DNA of 64,000 bases from Bacillota bacterium (GTDB lineage: Bacteria > Bacillota > Clostridia > DSM-8532). The stretch is taken from NCBI GenBank assembly GCA_023411795.1, contig JAEYOK010000016.1, positions 222,313 to 286,312 of the forward strand, given 5' to 3'. Positions 53,823 through 62,176 of the stretch are shown here, one piece after another (positions within the stretch are counted from its first letter, which is position 1; the number at the start of each line of letters is the position of its first letter). The notes under the pieces are model-generated. The model saw only the letters and a program-made list of their open reading frames with translations, did not search any database and had not been told where the DNA came from. The position numbers were made by a program, and so were the translations under genes.

Positions 53823-55034
53823 ATGCCTTTGCCAGAGCTGAAAGTGGGCATGGATATTTTTATGTTAATAATAAAGAATGGTAAAGTGTTAACCATGGCC
53901 GGAGTGACTTTTGACAAGGGAGATATATTAATTCAAGATAAAAAGATTGTAAAAGTAGATAAAGAAATAACGGTGGATAAACGTGATGTCCAAGTGATTG
54001 ATGCTGCAGGTTGCTGGGTATTGCCGGGCTTAATAGAGTCACATTGCCATGTTGGTATCATAGAAGAACGAAAAGGCTTTGAAGGGGACGACTGCAACGA
54101 GAAAAACGAGCCGTTAACACCATATTTGAAGGCACTGGATGCCATAAATCCAATGGATTCGGCTTTCCACAATGCCTTAAGCGCAGGTATAACGGGGCTT
54201 ATGGTAGGACCGGGAAGCTCAAATATAGTAGGCGGACAATTCATTTTTATCAAAGCTGACGGTAGGTCAATTGACAAGATGGTCGTATTGGAGCCCGCCG
54301 CAATGAAAGTCGCCTTTGGTGAAAACCCTAAAAAGAACTATGATGGTATAAATAAATCACCTACAACTCGTATGGCAATTGGTGCAATGCTTCGGGAAGA
54401 GCTCTTTAATGCGCAAAAATACTTTACAAAAAAACAGAAGGCACAGGAGAATGGAGATAGCTTTGATGAAGATTACAGATTAGAATGCTGGTTACCTGTG
54501 CTAGAAAAAAGAATTCCTCTTAAAGTCCATGCACACAGGGCAGACGATATTCTTACTGCTATACGGATAGCAAAGCACTATGACTTAAAAATCACTCTGG
54601 ACCATTGTACAGAAGGGCATCTGATTGCCGAGGAAATAAAAGAATCGGGCTTTCCTGCCATAGTAGGTCCATCATTGACAAACCGCAATAAAATCGAAAC
54701 ACAGAATATGGACTTCAAAACACCCGGTATTTTACACAAAGAAGGAATAAAGGTTGCTATTACTACTGACCATCCCGTAACAAGGATTCAGGATTTGATT
54801 ATCTGTGCCGCTTTTGCTGCAAGAGAGGGGTTGGGCAAAGAAGAAGGTCTTAAAGCTGTAACCATTAATGCAGCCGAAATATGCAATGTTTCAGATCGGC
54901 TAGGCAGCCTGGAAGCAGGGAAAGATGCTGATATTGCTATATTTGACGGAGACCCTATGGACCTGTTTACCAAAACATTATATACGATAATCAACGGAAA
55001 GATTGTTTATGAAGCCAAGGATATTAAAAATTAA
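53823..55034 (+). CDS. Amidohydrolase family protein (imidazolonepropionase/dihydroorotase-like)
   Basis: I use ATG 53823, which has GGGAGGTG upstream; the frame opens earlier at 53757 and a later ATG (53862) also aligns with the usual family start. The 403-residue product shows metal ligands HCH in GLIESHCHVG, further histidines in KVHAHRADD and TLDHCTEGH, and the aspartate in TTDHPVTR, with the terminal ADIAIFDGDP strand. This is a composite beta-barrel amidohydrolase with one or two metals. It hydrolyses an unidentified amide or cyclic compound. It runs convergently toward the sortase gene, 11 bases away, and no pathway partner is near. Confidence 0.88.
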   Translation: MPLPELKVGMDIFMLIIKNGKVLTMAGVTFDKGDILIQDKKIVKVDKEITVDKRDVQVIDAAGCWVLPGLIESHCHVGIIEERKGFEGDDCNEKNEPLTPYLKALDAINPMDSAFHNALSAGITGLMVGPGSSNIVGGQFIFIKADGRSIDKMVVLEPAAMKVAFGENPKKNYDGINKSPTTRMAIGAMLREELFNAQKYFTKKQKAQENGDSFDEDYRLECWLPVLEKRIPLKVHAHRADDILTAIRIAKHYDLKITLDHCTEGHLIAEEIKESGFPAIVGPSLTNRNKIETQNMDFKTPGILHKEGIKVAITTDHPVTRIQDLIICAAFAAREGLGKEEGLKAVTINAAEICNVSDRLGSLEAGKDADIAIFDGDPMDLFTKTLYTIINGKIVYEAKDIKN

Positions 55035-55045
55035 GTTATTAATTC

Positions 55046-56161
55046 TTAATATGATTGGTTATTGCTATTATGAAGATTTGTAGGTGCCGATGTTTTGATG
55101 TACCAGTCAATCTCTCCGGCCTTTAGAGCCTCTTCAAAGAAAGTAACTAAAGGTTTTGTGCCTCCGAAGGTTTTATACCAGAGTTCTGTATATAGCGGGG
55201 CTTCATTTTTTGTCGCGGTTTCAACATTCACATCCGGACTTTCGCCATCGCGGACTCTTCTGGCAACGACAACAGTACGGTAATTCTTAAGCTCATATGA
55301 GCAGGTGGATAGTGTAAGCAGCTGATCGTTCTCATTTATATCAACGTCAATATCAAGTACTGATCTTACTCTGAGTTGGTATACAAAATTTAAAAAATCG
55401 GATTTTCCGGAAAACTCAGATCTGGTGTAGTCAAATAGTTTCTCGTGTTCTGATGAGCCGTTAGTCACAAATACCGAGAAGATTTTCCATTTCCCTGTTT
55501 CAAAAATAGTATCAAAATTGACTACGGGCTTTTGCTTGTAGAAATTCAGATCCTTGTAGTTAGGGATTTGATGGAACATCGTACCCGTGCTGTACATATT
55601 ATGTCCGTGCAGTACGATGTTCTGGGTATCTCTTTCCACAGATGAGTGGTAATCAATAAAGATACACCCGGCTTTATCCGATTCATGGTTAATGTTTCTT
55701 CTGAGGTAATGTTCGGGATCATCACTTCCCGATTGTAGGACGGGATAGTCGATATTGGTTTCGGGAATCATTATCCAACCCTTAACGTCAGGATTTAAAT
55801 TCAGCAAATCACTGAATATAAGTAAGCGTCCCTGGCTGTCACGGTCAGGGTCATGGATTTTTTCAGTTTCTGTGGGAACGCTTGCAGTATTATCATTAAT
55901 AGGGTCAGAGGTAGTCTCTGGTGGGGTGGAAATCATGGCTTCTCGCCCGCTTTTAAATAATTCTTGTGTTTCTTTGGCCGCCTGCTCTGAGCGATATGGT
56001 TGTATAATCACTTCATTTATAAATAACCCTGTAAAGATAATAAATGCAATCGTAGCGACTATTCCGATACGACGTTTTAACTTTTGAGTTTTCCCGGGAG
56101 CTTTATTTTCTGTATCGGTTGATGAAGAAATTTCCCCATTCTCATTTGTTATATCAGACAT
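55046..56161 (-). CDS. srtB: Class B sortase
   Basis: The 371-residue protein has a cytoplasmic head, one membrane span at about 31-50, a linker, and the sortase barrel (about 115-305). The catalytic set is H187 in LHGHNM, C287 in LSTCSYE and an arginine at 301/302 in VVARR; GWIMIPETNIDYPVLQ and AGCIFIDYHSS are typical of class B. It cuts a sorting signal and links the protein to the wall. About 65 extra residues after the barrel are unusual. The divergent neighbour encodes a small wall protein ending in VPKTG with a hydrophobic tail, the likely substrate. There is no iron-uptake gene, unlike in the S. aureus srtB locus. Confidence 0.95.
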   Translation of the reverse strand: MSDITNENGEISSSTDTENKAPGKTQKLKRRIGIVATIAFIIFTGLFINEVIIQPYRSEQAAKETQELFKSGREAMISTPPETTSDPINDNTASVPTETEKIHDPDRDSQGRLLIFSDLLNLNPDVKGWIMIPETNIDYPVLQSGSDDPEHYLRRNINHESDKAGCIFIDYHSSVERDTQNIVLHGHNMYSTGTMFHQIPNYKDLNFYKQKPVVNFDTIFETGKWKIFSVFVTNGSSEHEKLFDYTRSEFSGKSDFLNFVYQLRVRSVLDIDVDINENDQLLTLSTCSYELKNYRTVVVARRVRDGESPDVNVETATKNEAPLYTELWYKTFGGTKPLVTFFEEALKAGEIDWYIKTSAPTNLHNSNNQSY

Positions 56162-56438
56162 AATGTTTACTCCCTTGAATACTTGAATAATAAGATAACA
56201 CCATAGTTTGAAATCTTTGATAAAGAATTAAGATTTTCAAGTCTTATTCTTTGGTATCGCGTGAGGTTATTATAACATAATGGGAATTGATTGTCATTTT
56301 ACTTCGTGAAGGGCTGCTATTTATGGATGCACCACCAGTTGTGCCATTATTTAGTGACAATTTATATAATCTATACAAAAAGACGAGAGTTAACATTTGA
56401 AAATATGTTAATATGCTTAAGAAATAATTAAATTATAC
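56162..56438. other. Divergent intergenic region without a gene
   Basis: The first 277 bases of this 446-base gap between srtB and the starch-binding gene hold no open frame with a ribosome site and no RNA element I recognise. The promoter and operator of the right-hand gene are listed separately. A hairpin (AATCCATA, then TTATGGATT, about 56558-56582) lies in the leader just before the starch-binding gene. Confidence 0.55.
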
Positions 56439-56467
56439 TTGACCAAAATGGTAAAACGTGCTAGTAT
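56439..56467 (+). promoter_or_regulatory. Sigma-A promoter of the wall-anchored starch-binding gene
   Basis: TTGACC (56439-56444) and TAGTAT (56462-56467) are separated by 17 bases. The leader of about 130 bases precedes ATG 56608. An operator-like palindrome lies right after the -10, so the promoter is likely repressed. Confidence 0.75.
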
Positions 56468-56471
56468 TGTA

Positions 56472-56487
56472 ATGCAACCGTTTGCAT
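56472..56487. promoter_or_regulatory. cre/LacI-type operator over the transcription start
   Basis: ATGCAACCGTTTGCAT is a near-perfect palindrome with a central CG and fits the catabolite-response consensus TGNAANCGNWNNCA in every fixed position. It sits 5-20 bases past the -10 hexamer, where CcpA or another LacI-family repressor (for maltose or starch) would block initiation. Confidence 0.75.
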
Positions 56488-56607
56488 GACTTCTTGGGTT
56501 TCTCCGCATTGTTTAGGTAAATAGAATTGTTTTATAGTCCCAATTACTTAGAATATAAATCCATAGAAAGAATTATGGATTATATAAATATGAAGGGAGA
56601 AATATTT

Positions 56608-57093
56608 ATGAAAAAGAGACTAGTATTGGTACTTGTATTGGCATTTGTTATGAGCCTTGCCCTGTCGGTTACTGCATTTGCAGCCGGTGACGAATTCGTT
56701 ATCCACGCAAAAGCTCCGTCCGAATGGAAAACCCCTGGATTATGGGCATGGAGTAGCTCAGGTAATGTATTTTCTGCATGGCCTGGACAAGCAATGACCG
56801 CAGACCCTGATAATGCTGGTTGGTATTATTACTCAGTTCCATCTACAACAACTTTCGCTATTATTAATGATAACGGTGCTGGAGCTCAGACCGCTGATCT
56901 TGAAATTGAATCCAAAGAAGTATGGATTACCGTTGCCGCTGACAAATCTGCCGAAGTCGTATACTCTGCTCCCGCTGGCTTCAAAACTGCAGCAACTTCT
57001 GTTCCTAAGACCGGTGTTGTTGGACTAGGACTTGTTTATGGTATTGGTATACTTGCAACCGGTGCTGTAGCTCTTCAAATGAAGAAGAAATAA
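56608..57093 (+). CDS. Cell-wall-anchored starch-binding (CBM26-like) protein with VPKTG sorting signal
   Basis: The 161-residue product starts at ATG 56608 behind GAAGGGAG. It has a signal peptide (cleavage near TAFA, residue 25), one carbohydrate-binding domain (about 28-122) with the conserved aromatic residues of CBM25/26 starch modules (LWAWSS, SAWPGQAM, GWYYYSVPS, FAIINDNGAGAQT), a short linker, and a wall-sorting signal: VPKTG at 132-136, a hydrophobic stretch and a KKK end. The protein is nearly all binding module, with no catalytic domain. It probably decorates the wall to hold starch or glycogen close to the cell. The class B sortase gene opposite is the likely anchoring enzyme. Confidence 0.88.
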   Translation: MKKRLVLVLVLAFVMSLALSVTAFAAGDEFVIHAKAPSEWKTPGLWAWSSSGNVFSAWPGQAMTADPDNAGWYYYSVPSTTTFAIINDNGAGAQTADLEIESKEVWITVAADKSAEVVYSAPAGFKTAATSVPKTGVVGLGLVYGIGILATGAVALQMKKK

Positions 57094-57124
57094 TACATAA
57101 CAAATTGACAAGTATTATGTGAAG

Positions 57125-57153
57125 CCCTGAAAGTGTTTAGCTTTCAGGGTTTT
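57125..57153 (+). terminator. Terminator of the starch-binding gene
   Basis: CCCTGAAAG (57125-57133) pairs perfectly with CTTTCAGGG (57141-57149), followed by TTTTG. It lies 32 bases past the stop. Confidence 0.85.
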
Positions 57154-57174
57154 GTTATAGTCTGTCGAACTAGA

Positions 57175-57203
57175 TTGCTATAGCAAAAAATAGATGTTAT
57201 ACT
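57175..57203 (+). promoter_or_regulatory. Sigma-A promoter of the MarR-exporter operon
   Basis: TTGCTA (57175-57180) and TATACT (57198-57203) are exactly 17 bases apart, with the MarR gene starting at 57281. Confidence 0.7.
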
Positions 57204-57209
57204 AGCATA

Positions 57210-57255
57210 TAGTTAACTAGATAACTATTAAGAAGTTAACAGTTAACAAGTTAAT
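57210..57255. promoter_or_regulatory. Operator-like inverted and direct repeats in the MarR leader
   Basis: TAGTTA-ACTAGA-TAACTA is an inverted repeat (about 57210-57227), followed by GTTAAC twice and GTTAAT. The sites overlie the start of transcription, which fits self-repression by the MarR protein encoded next. Confidence 0.6.
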
Positions 57256-57280
57256 ATTTATACGGGAAGACGGTGAGTAA

Positions 57281-57760
57281 ATGAGAAATATGAAAAAGGA
57301 ATGCTCAAATCAGATTAGTAATAAGAAAATTATTCACCAGATAATCGGTTTTGCCATTAAACACAGGAGAATTATGCAGAACTACCTGGATAAGACGGGT
57401 GTCTATCAAGCCCAACATCACTTACTGATGAGTATATCCCATAATCAAAATGCTTCACAAAAAGAGCTTGCCGGTTCAATGGGAGTATCCGCAGCTACAA
57501 TAGCAGTATCCTTAAAAAAACTGGAAAAGGGCGGTTACATTAAAAAGGAGATGGATAAAGGGGATAATCGGTTAAATCAGATTACCATTACCGAGAAAGG
57601 GAACAAGGTTGTTGAACAAAGTAAACGAATCTTTGAATTAACAGACCAAATGGTTTTAGAAGGGTTTACCGAAGAAGAAAAGATTACCCTGTCTGCTTTA
57701 CTGCGTAAGCTGGATACCAATTTGGTCAGGATAGAAGACTCAACAAGATCTCATAAGTGA
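57281..57760 (+). CDS. MarR family transcriptional regulator
   Basis: The 159-residue winged-helix protein has the family order: N-terminal dimer helices, QKELAGSMGVSAATIAVSLKKLEKGGYI (recognition helix), then the wing with the conserved DKGDNRLNQITITEKG segment (Asp-Arg of MarR), and C-terminal dimer helices. It starts at ATG 57281 behind GGTGAG and lies 14 bases before an ABC exporter gene. It probably represses its own operon until a toxic ligand is bound. Repeats in the leader fit this. Confidence 0.93.
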   Translation: MRNMKKECSNQISNKKIIHQIIGFAIKHRRIMQNYLDKTGVYQAQHHLLMSISHNQNASQKELAGSMGVSAATIAVSLKKLEKGGYIKKEMDKGDNRLNQITITEKGNKVVEQSKRIFELTDQMVLEGFTEEEKITLSALLRKLDTNLVRIEDSTRSHK

Positions 57761-57774
57761 AAGGACATAAGTAA

Positions 57775-59529
57775 ATGAAACAAAACAATGTAATAAAAAG
57801 GTATTGGAAATATATCAAGCCGTATTTACCCGCATTTATCATAGGACCTATTCTTATGATTGTGGAGGTTATCGGGGAAGTGGTGATGCCCCTGTTGTTA
57901 AGTAAAGTCATTGATTACGGAGTAAGTGGTGGCAGAGGCACTTCATATATTATAACAATGGGGATAACGATGGTAATCACAGCGTTCCTCATGATGGCAG
58001 GCGGTGTAGGAGGAGCTTGGTTTGCCATTAAAGCTTCTTCAGGATTTGCAAATGATTTGAGAAAAGATCTGTTCAATAATATACAGGAATTTTCATTTAA
58101 TAATATTGATCAATATAGTACAGGTTCTTTAATAACACGATTGACCAATGATATCACCCAGGTGCAGAACGTGATGCAGATGATGTTAAGAATGGCCTTA
58201 AGGGCACCCGGTATGCTTATCGGTGCACTAATTATGGCTTTTGCATTAAATGCTAAGCTGGCATTGGTTATCCTGTGTGTAATACCTTTGTTGGCCATTG
58301 CTATCTTTTTTATTTTGAGAATTGCTTTTCCTCGGTTTAAAATCATGCAGAAGAAGCTGGATGCGCTCAATACTGTCACTCAGGAGAATTTAACAAATAT
58401 CAGGGTTGTAAAGTCTTTTGTCAGAGAGGGTTATGAACAGGAAAAGTTTGCAAAAGCCAATACAGATCTCAAAGACAGCACATTAAATGCAATGAAGATT
58501 GTTATCTTTACCATGCCGGTTATGACACTGGCCATGAACATTACAACATTGGCCATAGTATGGTTTGGAGGACAGCAGATTATAGCTGGCAGTATGACTA
58601 CCGGTGTACTGACTGCATTTGTAAACTATGTTGTCCAGATTCTTGTGTCCCTGATGATGGTTTCCATGATTATTCTGAACAGTTCAAGAGCTCTGGCATC
58701 TGCGAAGCGTATCAATGAAGTCCTTTGTACTGAGATTGACCTTACTGATGACAATGCTTTGAAAAAGGATATTACAGTTCAACACGGAAAAATTGAATTT
58801 AGAGATGTATATTTTAAATACTACAAAAACAATGAAAAGTGGGTTCTTGAGGATATCAACCTTGTAATGAATCCGGGTGAGACAATAGGTATCATCGGTT
58901 CGACCGGATCCGGGAAATCTAGTCTGGTACAACTGATTCCCAGATTATACGATGTAGACCGGGGAGAAGTACTGGTAGATGATATAAATGTGAATGACTA
59001 CTCGCTTATGAATCTCCGTGATGGAGTGGGTATCGTACTTCAGAAAAATATTTTGTTTTCAGGAAGCATCATGGAGAATCTTAAATGGGGTGACGAAGAG
59101 GCTGATGATGAAACAGTATATCAATATGCAAAATATGCACAGGCAGATGGCTTTATCACCTCATTCAAGGATGGATATGAAACTGAGCTCGGCCAGGGTG
59201 GTGTCAATGTTTCCGGTGGGCAAAAGCAAAGGTTATGCATCGCTAGAACCCTATTGAAGAAACCGAAGATTCTAATTCTCGATGACAGCACCAGTGCAGT
59301 AGATACGGCTACAGAGGCAAAGATTAGGGAAAGCTTCAAAAATGAACTGACAGACACAACTAAAATCATCATCGCGCAAAGAATTTCTTCTGTAATAGAT
59401 GCGGATAAGATTGTTGTCATCGATGATGGAAAGATTGTCGGTATGGGTACTCATATCGAATTGATGCAAGGCTGTGAAGCCTATGCTGAGATCTATTACT
59501 CACAGATGGATAAGAAGGTGACAGCATGA
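57775..59529 (+). CDS. Heterodimeric ABC exporter subunit with degenerate ATP site
   Basis: The 584-residue half-transporter has six membrane spans (about 20-310) and one ATPase domain: Walker A GSTGSGKSS at about 375, VSGGQKQRL, and Walker B LDDST, with D504 where the catalytic glutamate should be and Q535 in place of the H-loop histidine. This marks it as the degenerate-site partner of a BmrCD/TM287-288-type exporter. It should pump drugs or lipid-like compounds out in one complex with the next gene product. The last codons overlap the next gene by four bases. Confidence 0.94.
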   Translation: MKQNNVIKRYWKYIKPYLPAFIIGPILMIVEVIGEVVMPLLLSKVIDYGVSGGRGTSYIITMGITMVITAFLMMAGGVGGAWFAIKASSGFANDLRKDLFNNIQEFSFNNIDQYSTGSLITRLTNDITQVQNVMQMMLRMALRAPGMLIGALIMAFALNAKLALVILCVIPLLAIAIFFILRIAFPRFKIMQKKLDALNTVTQENLTNIRVVKSFVREGYEQEKFAKANTDLKDSTLNAMKIVIFTMPVMTLAMNITTLAIVWFGGQQIIAGSMTTGVLTAFVNYVVQILVSLMMVSMIILNSSRALASAKRINEVLCTEIDLTDDNALKKDITVQHGKIEFRDVYFKYYKNNEKWVLEDINLVMNPGETIGIIGSTGSGKSSLVQLIPRLYDVDRGEVLVDDINVNDYSLMNLRDGVGIVLQKNILFSGSIMENLKWGDEEADDETVYQYAKYAQADGFITSFKDGYETELGQGGVNVSGGQKQRLCIARTLLKKPKILILDDSTSAVDTATEAKIRESFKNELTDTTKIIIAQRISSVIDADKIVVIDDGKIVGMGTHIELMQGCEAYAEIYYSQMDKKVTA

Positions 59530-61475
59530 TGAGACATATTAGTGAAAAAAGAAAAGAAGAACTATTACGCAGATATGGAAGCAAAACAGAAAATGCGTTC
59601 GGAGGTCCCGGCGGAAATAAAGGAAGCGGTCCTAAGGGGATAAGACCAGGGGGCATGGGTGGCCCAAGAGGTTCTCATGGAGGCATGGGTGGTAAACCGA
59701 AAAACGTAGGCTATACAATCAGCAGGATACTTGCATATATCGGACGTGACAAGGCTAAAATTCTATTTGTTTTTGCCTGTGTACTGGGCAGTACTTTAGC
59801 CAGCCTGGGTGGTAGCTATATTTTAAGACCTGTCATCAATAATTTAGTAGCAGATCGATCTGTTGAGGAAAAATTAGGTAGTCTTTTACTAGGAATACTT
59901 GTTATGGGCGGTATCTATGTAGTCGGAATTATATGCTCTTACTTGCAACAGCGAATTATGATCGGGGTATCTCAGAAATCTTTGGTTCGAATCAGAGAAG
60001 AATTATTTGGTAGGATCCAGAAGCTACCTGTTAAATATCATGATACACATACCCACGGTGACGTCATGAGCCGTTTTACAAACGATCTTGACGCGGTTGG
60101 CGAGATGCTCAATAATACCTTGCCTCAGGTTTTCTCAGGTGTTGTTACCCTGATTGGTACTATCATCCTGATGTTTGTCACAAATTGGATTTTGGCAGTC
60201 GTTACTATTGTGACGGTACCCTTGTTAATATTCACAGCCGGAATGCTTGGCAAGCAAAGCAGGAAATATTATAAAGCTCAGCAACAGGCCCTTGGTGCAG
60301 TTAATGGTTACATTGAGGAAACCGTCACAGGCCAGAAGGTCATAAAGGTTTTCAACCATGAAACAACAGCCATTGATGAATTCAGTTTTCTGAGCGATGA
60401 CCTGCGAGGAAAGCAAATTAAGGCACAATTCTTCGGAGGCATTATGGGGCCTGTCATGGGTAATTTAAGCCAGGTAAGCTATGCTTTATCAGCAACGGTG
60501 GGAGGAATTCTATGTCTGACCTCGAACTTCGATATCGGAGGTCTTACTATTTTTACCAACTATTCGAGACAGTTTTCAAGGCCGGTAAGTGAATTGTCCA
60601 TGCAGATGAATACGATTTTTTCTGCATTAGCCGGAGCAGAAAGAGTTTTTGAAGTAATGGATGAAATACCTGAAGTTACCGATTCGACCGATGGGCTTGA
60701 AATCTGCGCAGAAGCAAATCAGGTTAAAGGAGCAAAATTGATAAAAGGGGAAGTAACGCTGAAGAATGTGACCTTTGGTTACGCTCCCGACAAGGCTGTA
60801 CTCAAAAATATAGATGTAACGGCCAAACCGGGTCAGAAAATAGCCTTCGTAGGGTCAACCGGTGCAGGCAAGACGACTATAACCAACCTGATCAACAGGT
60901 TCTATGAAGTTGAAACAGGACAGATCTTAATTGATGATATCAATATTATGAATATCAAAAAGGACTCATTGAGAAGCAATATCGCAATGGTGCTTCAGGA
61001 TACCCATCTATTTTCCGGTACAGTTAAGGAAAATATTCGGTATGGACGTCTTGAAGCAACCGATGAAGATGTTATAGCTGCTGCGAAGATAGCTTGTGCT
61101 CATTCCTTTATCGAAAGACTGCCCAATGGATATGATACAGTTTTGGATGGTGATGGTACTAATTTGAGCCAGGGTGAGCGCCAACTATTGAATATTGCAC
61201 GAGCCGCTATCTCAAAGGCACCTATTTTGATACTCGATGAGGCTACCAGTTCAGTCGATACAAGAACGGAAAAGCACATAGAACGTGGTATGGACATGAT
61301 AATGAAGAACAGGACTACATTTGTAATTGCTCATAGACTATCTACTGTTAGGGATGCAGATCGGATTATTGTGCTGGAAAACGGTGAAATTGTAGAACAG
61401 GGCACCCATGAAGAACTTCTTGCGATGTCGGGAAGGTATCACCAGCTCTATACCGGAGCAGTTGAGTTGGACTAG
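59526..61475 (+). CDS. Heterodimeric ABC exporter subunit with Gly-rich N-terminal extension
   Basis: The 649-residue partner has six spans (about 75-360), Walker A GSTGAGKTT, signature LSQGERQLL, catalytic E572 in LDEATS and H603 in AHRLS, so it carries the intact ATP site. Residues 20-60 are an unusual glycine/proline-rich stretch (FGGPGGNKGSGPKG and GGMGGPRGSHGGMGG) absent from most homologues; it must lie in the cytoplasm ahead of the first span. The ATG overlaps the preceding TGA. It ends at an inverted repeat used as terminator. Confidence 0.94.
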   Translation: MMRHISEKRKEELLRRYGSKTENAFGGPGGNKGSGPKGIRPGGMGGPRGSHGGMGGKPKNVGYTISRILAYIGRDKAKILFVFACVLGSTLASLGGSYILRPVINNLVADRSVEEKLGSLLLGILVMGGIYVVGIICSYLQQRIMIGVSQKSLVRIREELFGRIQKLPVKYHDTHTHGDVMSRFTNDLDAVGEMLNNTLPQVFSGVVTLIGTIILMFVTNWILAVVTIVTVPLLIFTAGMLGKQSRKYYKAQQQALGAVNGYIEETVTGQKVIKVFNHETTAIDEFSFLSDDLRGKQIKAQFFGGIMGPVMGNLSQVSYALSATVGGILCLTSNFDIGGLTIFTNYSRQFSRPVSELSMQMNTIFSALAGAERVFEVMDEIPEVTDSTDGLEICAEANQVKGAKLIKGEVTLKNVTFGYAPDKAVLKNIDVTAKPGQKIAFVGSTGAGKTTITNLINRFYEVETGQILIDDINIMNIKKDSLRSNIAMVLQDTHLFSGTVKENIRYGRLEATDEDVIAAAKIACAHSFIERLPNGYDTVLDGDGTNLSQGERQLLNIARAAISKAPILILDEATSSVDTRTEKHIERGMDMIMKNRTTFVIAHRLSTVRDADRIIVLENGEIVEQGTHEELLAMSGRYHQLYTGAVELD

Positions 61476-61552
61476 CGGGACAAGGGGACAGGTACCTTGT
61501 CCCTTTTAGTCACCAACAGAATGGGACAAGGTACCTGTCCCCTTGTCCCGCT
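61474..61552. repeat. 30-base perfect inverted repeat between convergent genes
   Basis: Bases 61474-61503 and 61523-61552 are exact inverted copies (AGCGGGACAAGGGGACAG at the left end) around a 19-base loop. Each arm also contains a near-palindrome, GGGACA-GGTACC-TTGTCCC. The repeat covers the stop region of the exporter gene and ends two bases from the stop of the minus-strand regulator gene. It can terminate both transcripts. Confidence 0.88.
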
Positions 61553-61553
61553 T

Positions 61554-62159
61554 TTAATGCCTAATCCCCATAAGGCGGATGAGTTCGTTCCCATGCTTAA
61601 CGCCAAGCTTTTTAAAAATTTTAGTTTTTTGATTTGCTATGGTTTTTTCTGAAGATAAGAGTTTGATATCTTTTCCCAGGATTATGTCGAGTACGGTTTT
61701 CTCTGCTGCAGACAGTTCACTTAAGATAAGCGCTTTTATAAAATCCTCCTGTGGCGTGGAGCCTTTGGCGGTTGCCCTAATAGTTTCAGGTATTAAATCA
61801 AATTGGCTTTTGAATATATACCCCGAAGCAAAAGCTCTCTTGCAGGCCTCAATAGAAATCTGCGGATCTTCTATAGCTGTTAACAGAATGACTTTTGCCT
61901 GAGTAGCCAGTCGTATTTCCTTGGAGGCCTCGACACCACCCAAATCATCGCCGGAAGAAAGGTTTAAATCCATTAAAACGATGTGGGGCTGAAGTTTTTG
62001 TGCCATTTTAATGGCATCCTCTCTATTTTCTGCAGAGCCCATAAGAATAAAATCCTGATGCAATTCTAGAAGCGATTTAATGAGATAACAAAAATCCGGG
62101 TCATCATCAACACATATTATTTTTATCTTTTCTTTGTCAGTACCGTTCATAAAGCACAC
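61554..62159 (-). CDS. LuxR-type response regulator
   Basis: The 201-residue protein has a receiver domain (about 12-130; acidic VDDDPD, phosphorylated D64 in LMDLNLSSG, FKSQF lysine) and a C-terminal helix-turn-helix region (LSAAEKTVLDIILGKDIKLLSSEKTIANQKTKIFKKLGV) with the LuxR/NarL pattern. The start is taken as GTG 62159 with AAAGGG upstream; ATG 62150 is an alternative. It lies 17 bases after the kinase gene, so the two are a two-component pair. Target genes are unknown; the zinc-ribbon kinase gene beyond is divergent from it. Confidence 0.88.
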   Translation of the reverse strand: MCFMNGTDKEKIKIICVDDDPDFCYLIKSLLELHQDFILMGSAENREDAIKMAQKLQPHIVLMDLNLSSGDDLGGVEASKEIRLATQAKVILLTAIEDPQISIEACKRAFASGYIFKSQFDLIPETIRATAKGSTPQEDFIKALILSELSAAEKTVLDIILGKDIKLLSSEKTIANQKTKIFKKLGVKHGNELIRLMGIRH

Positions 62160-62176
62160 TTACTGCCCTTTCATTC

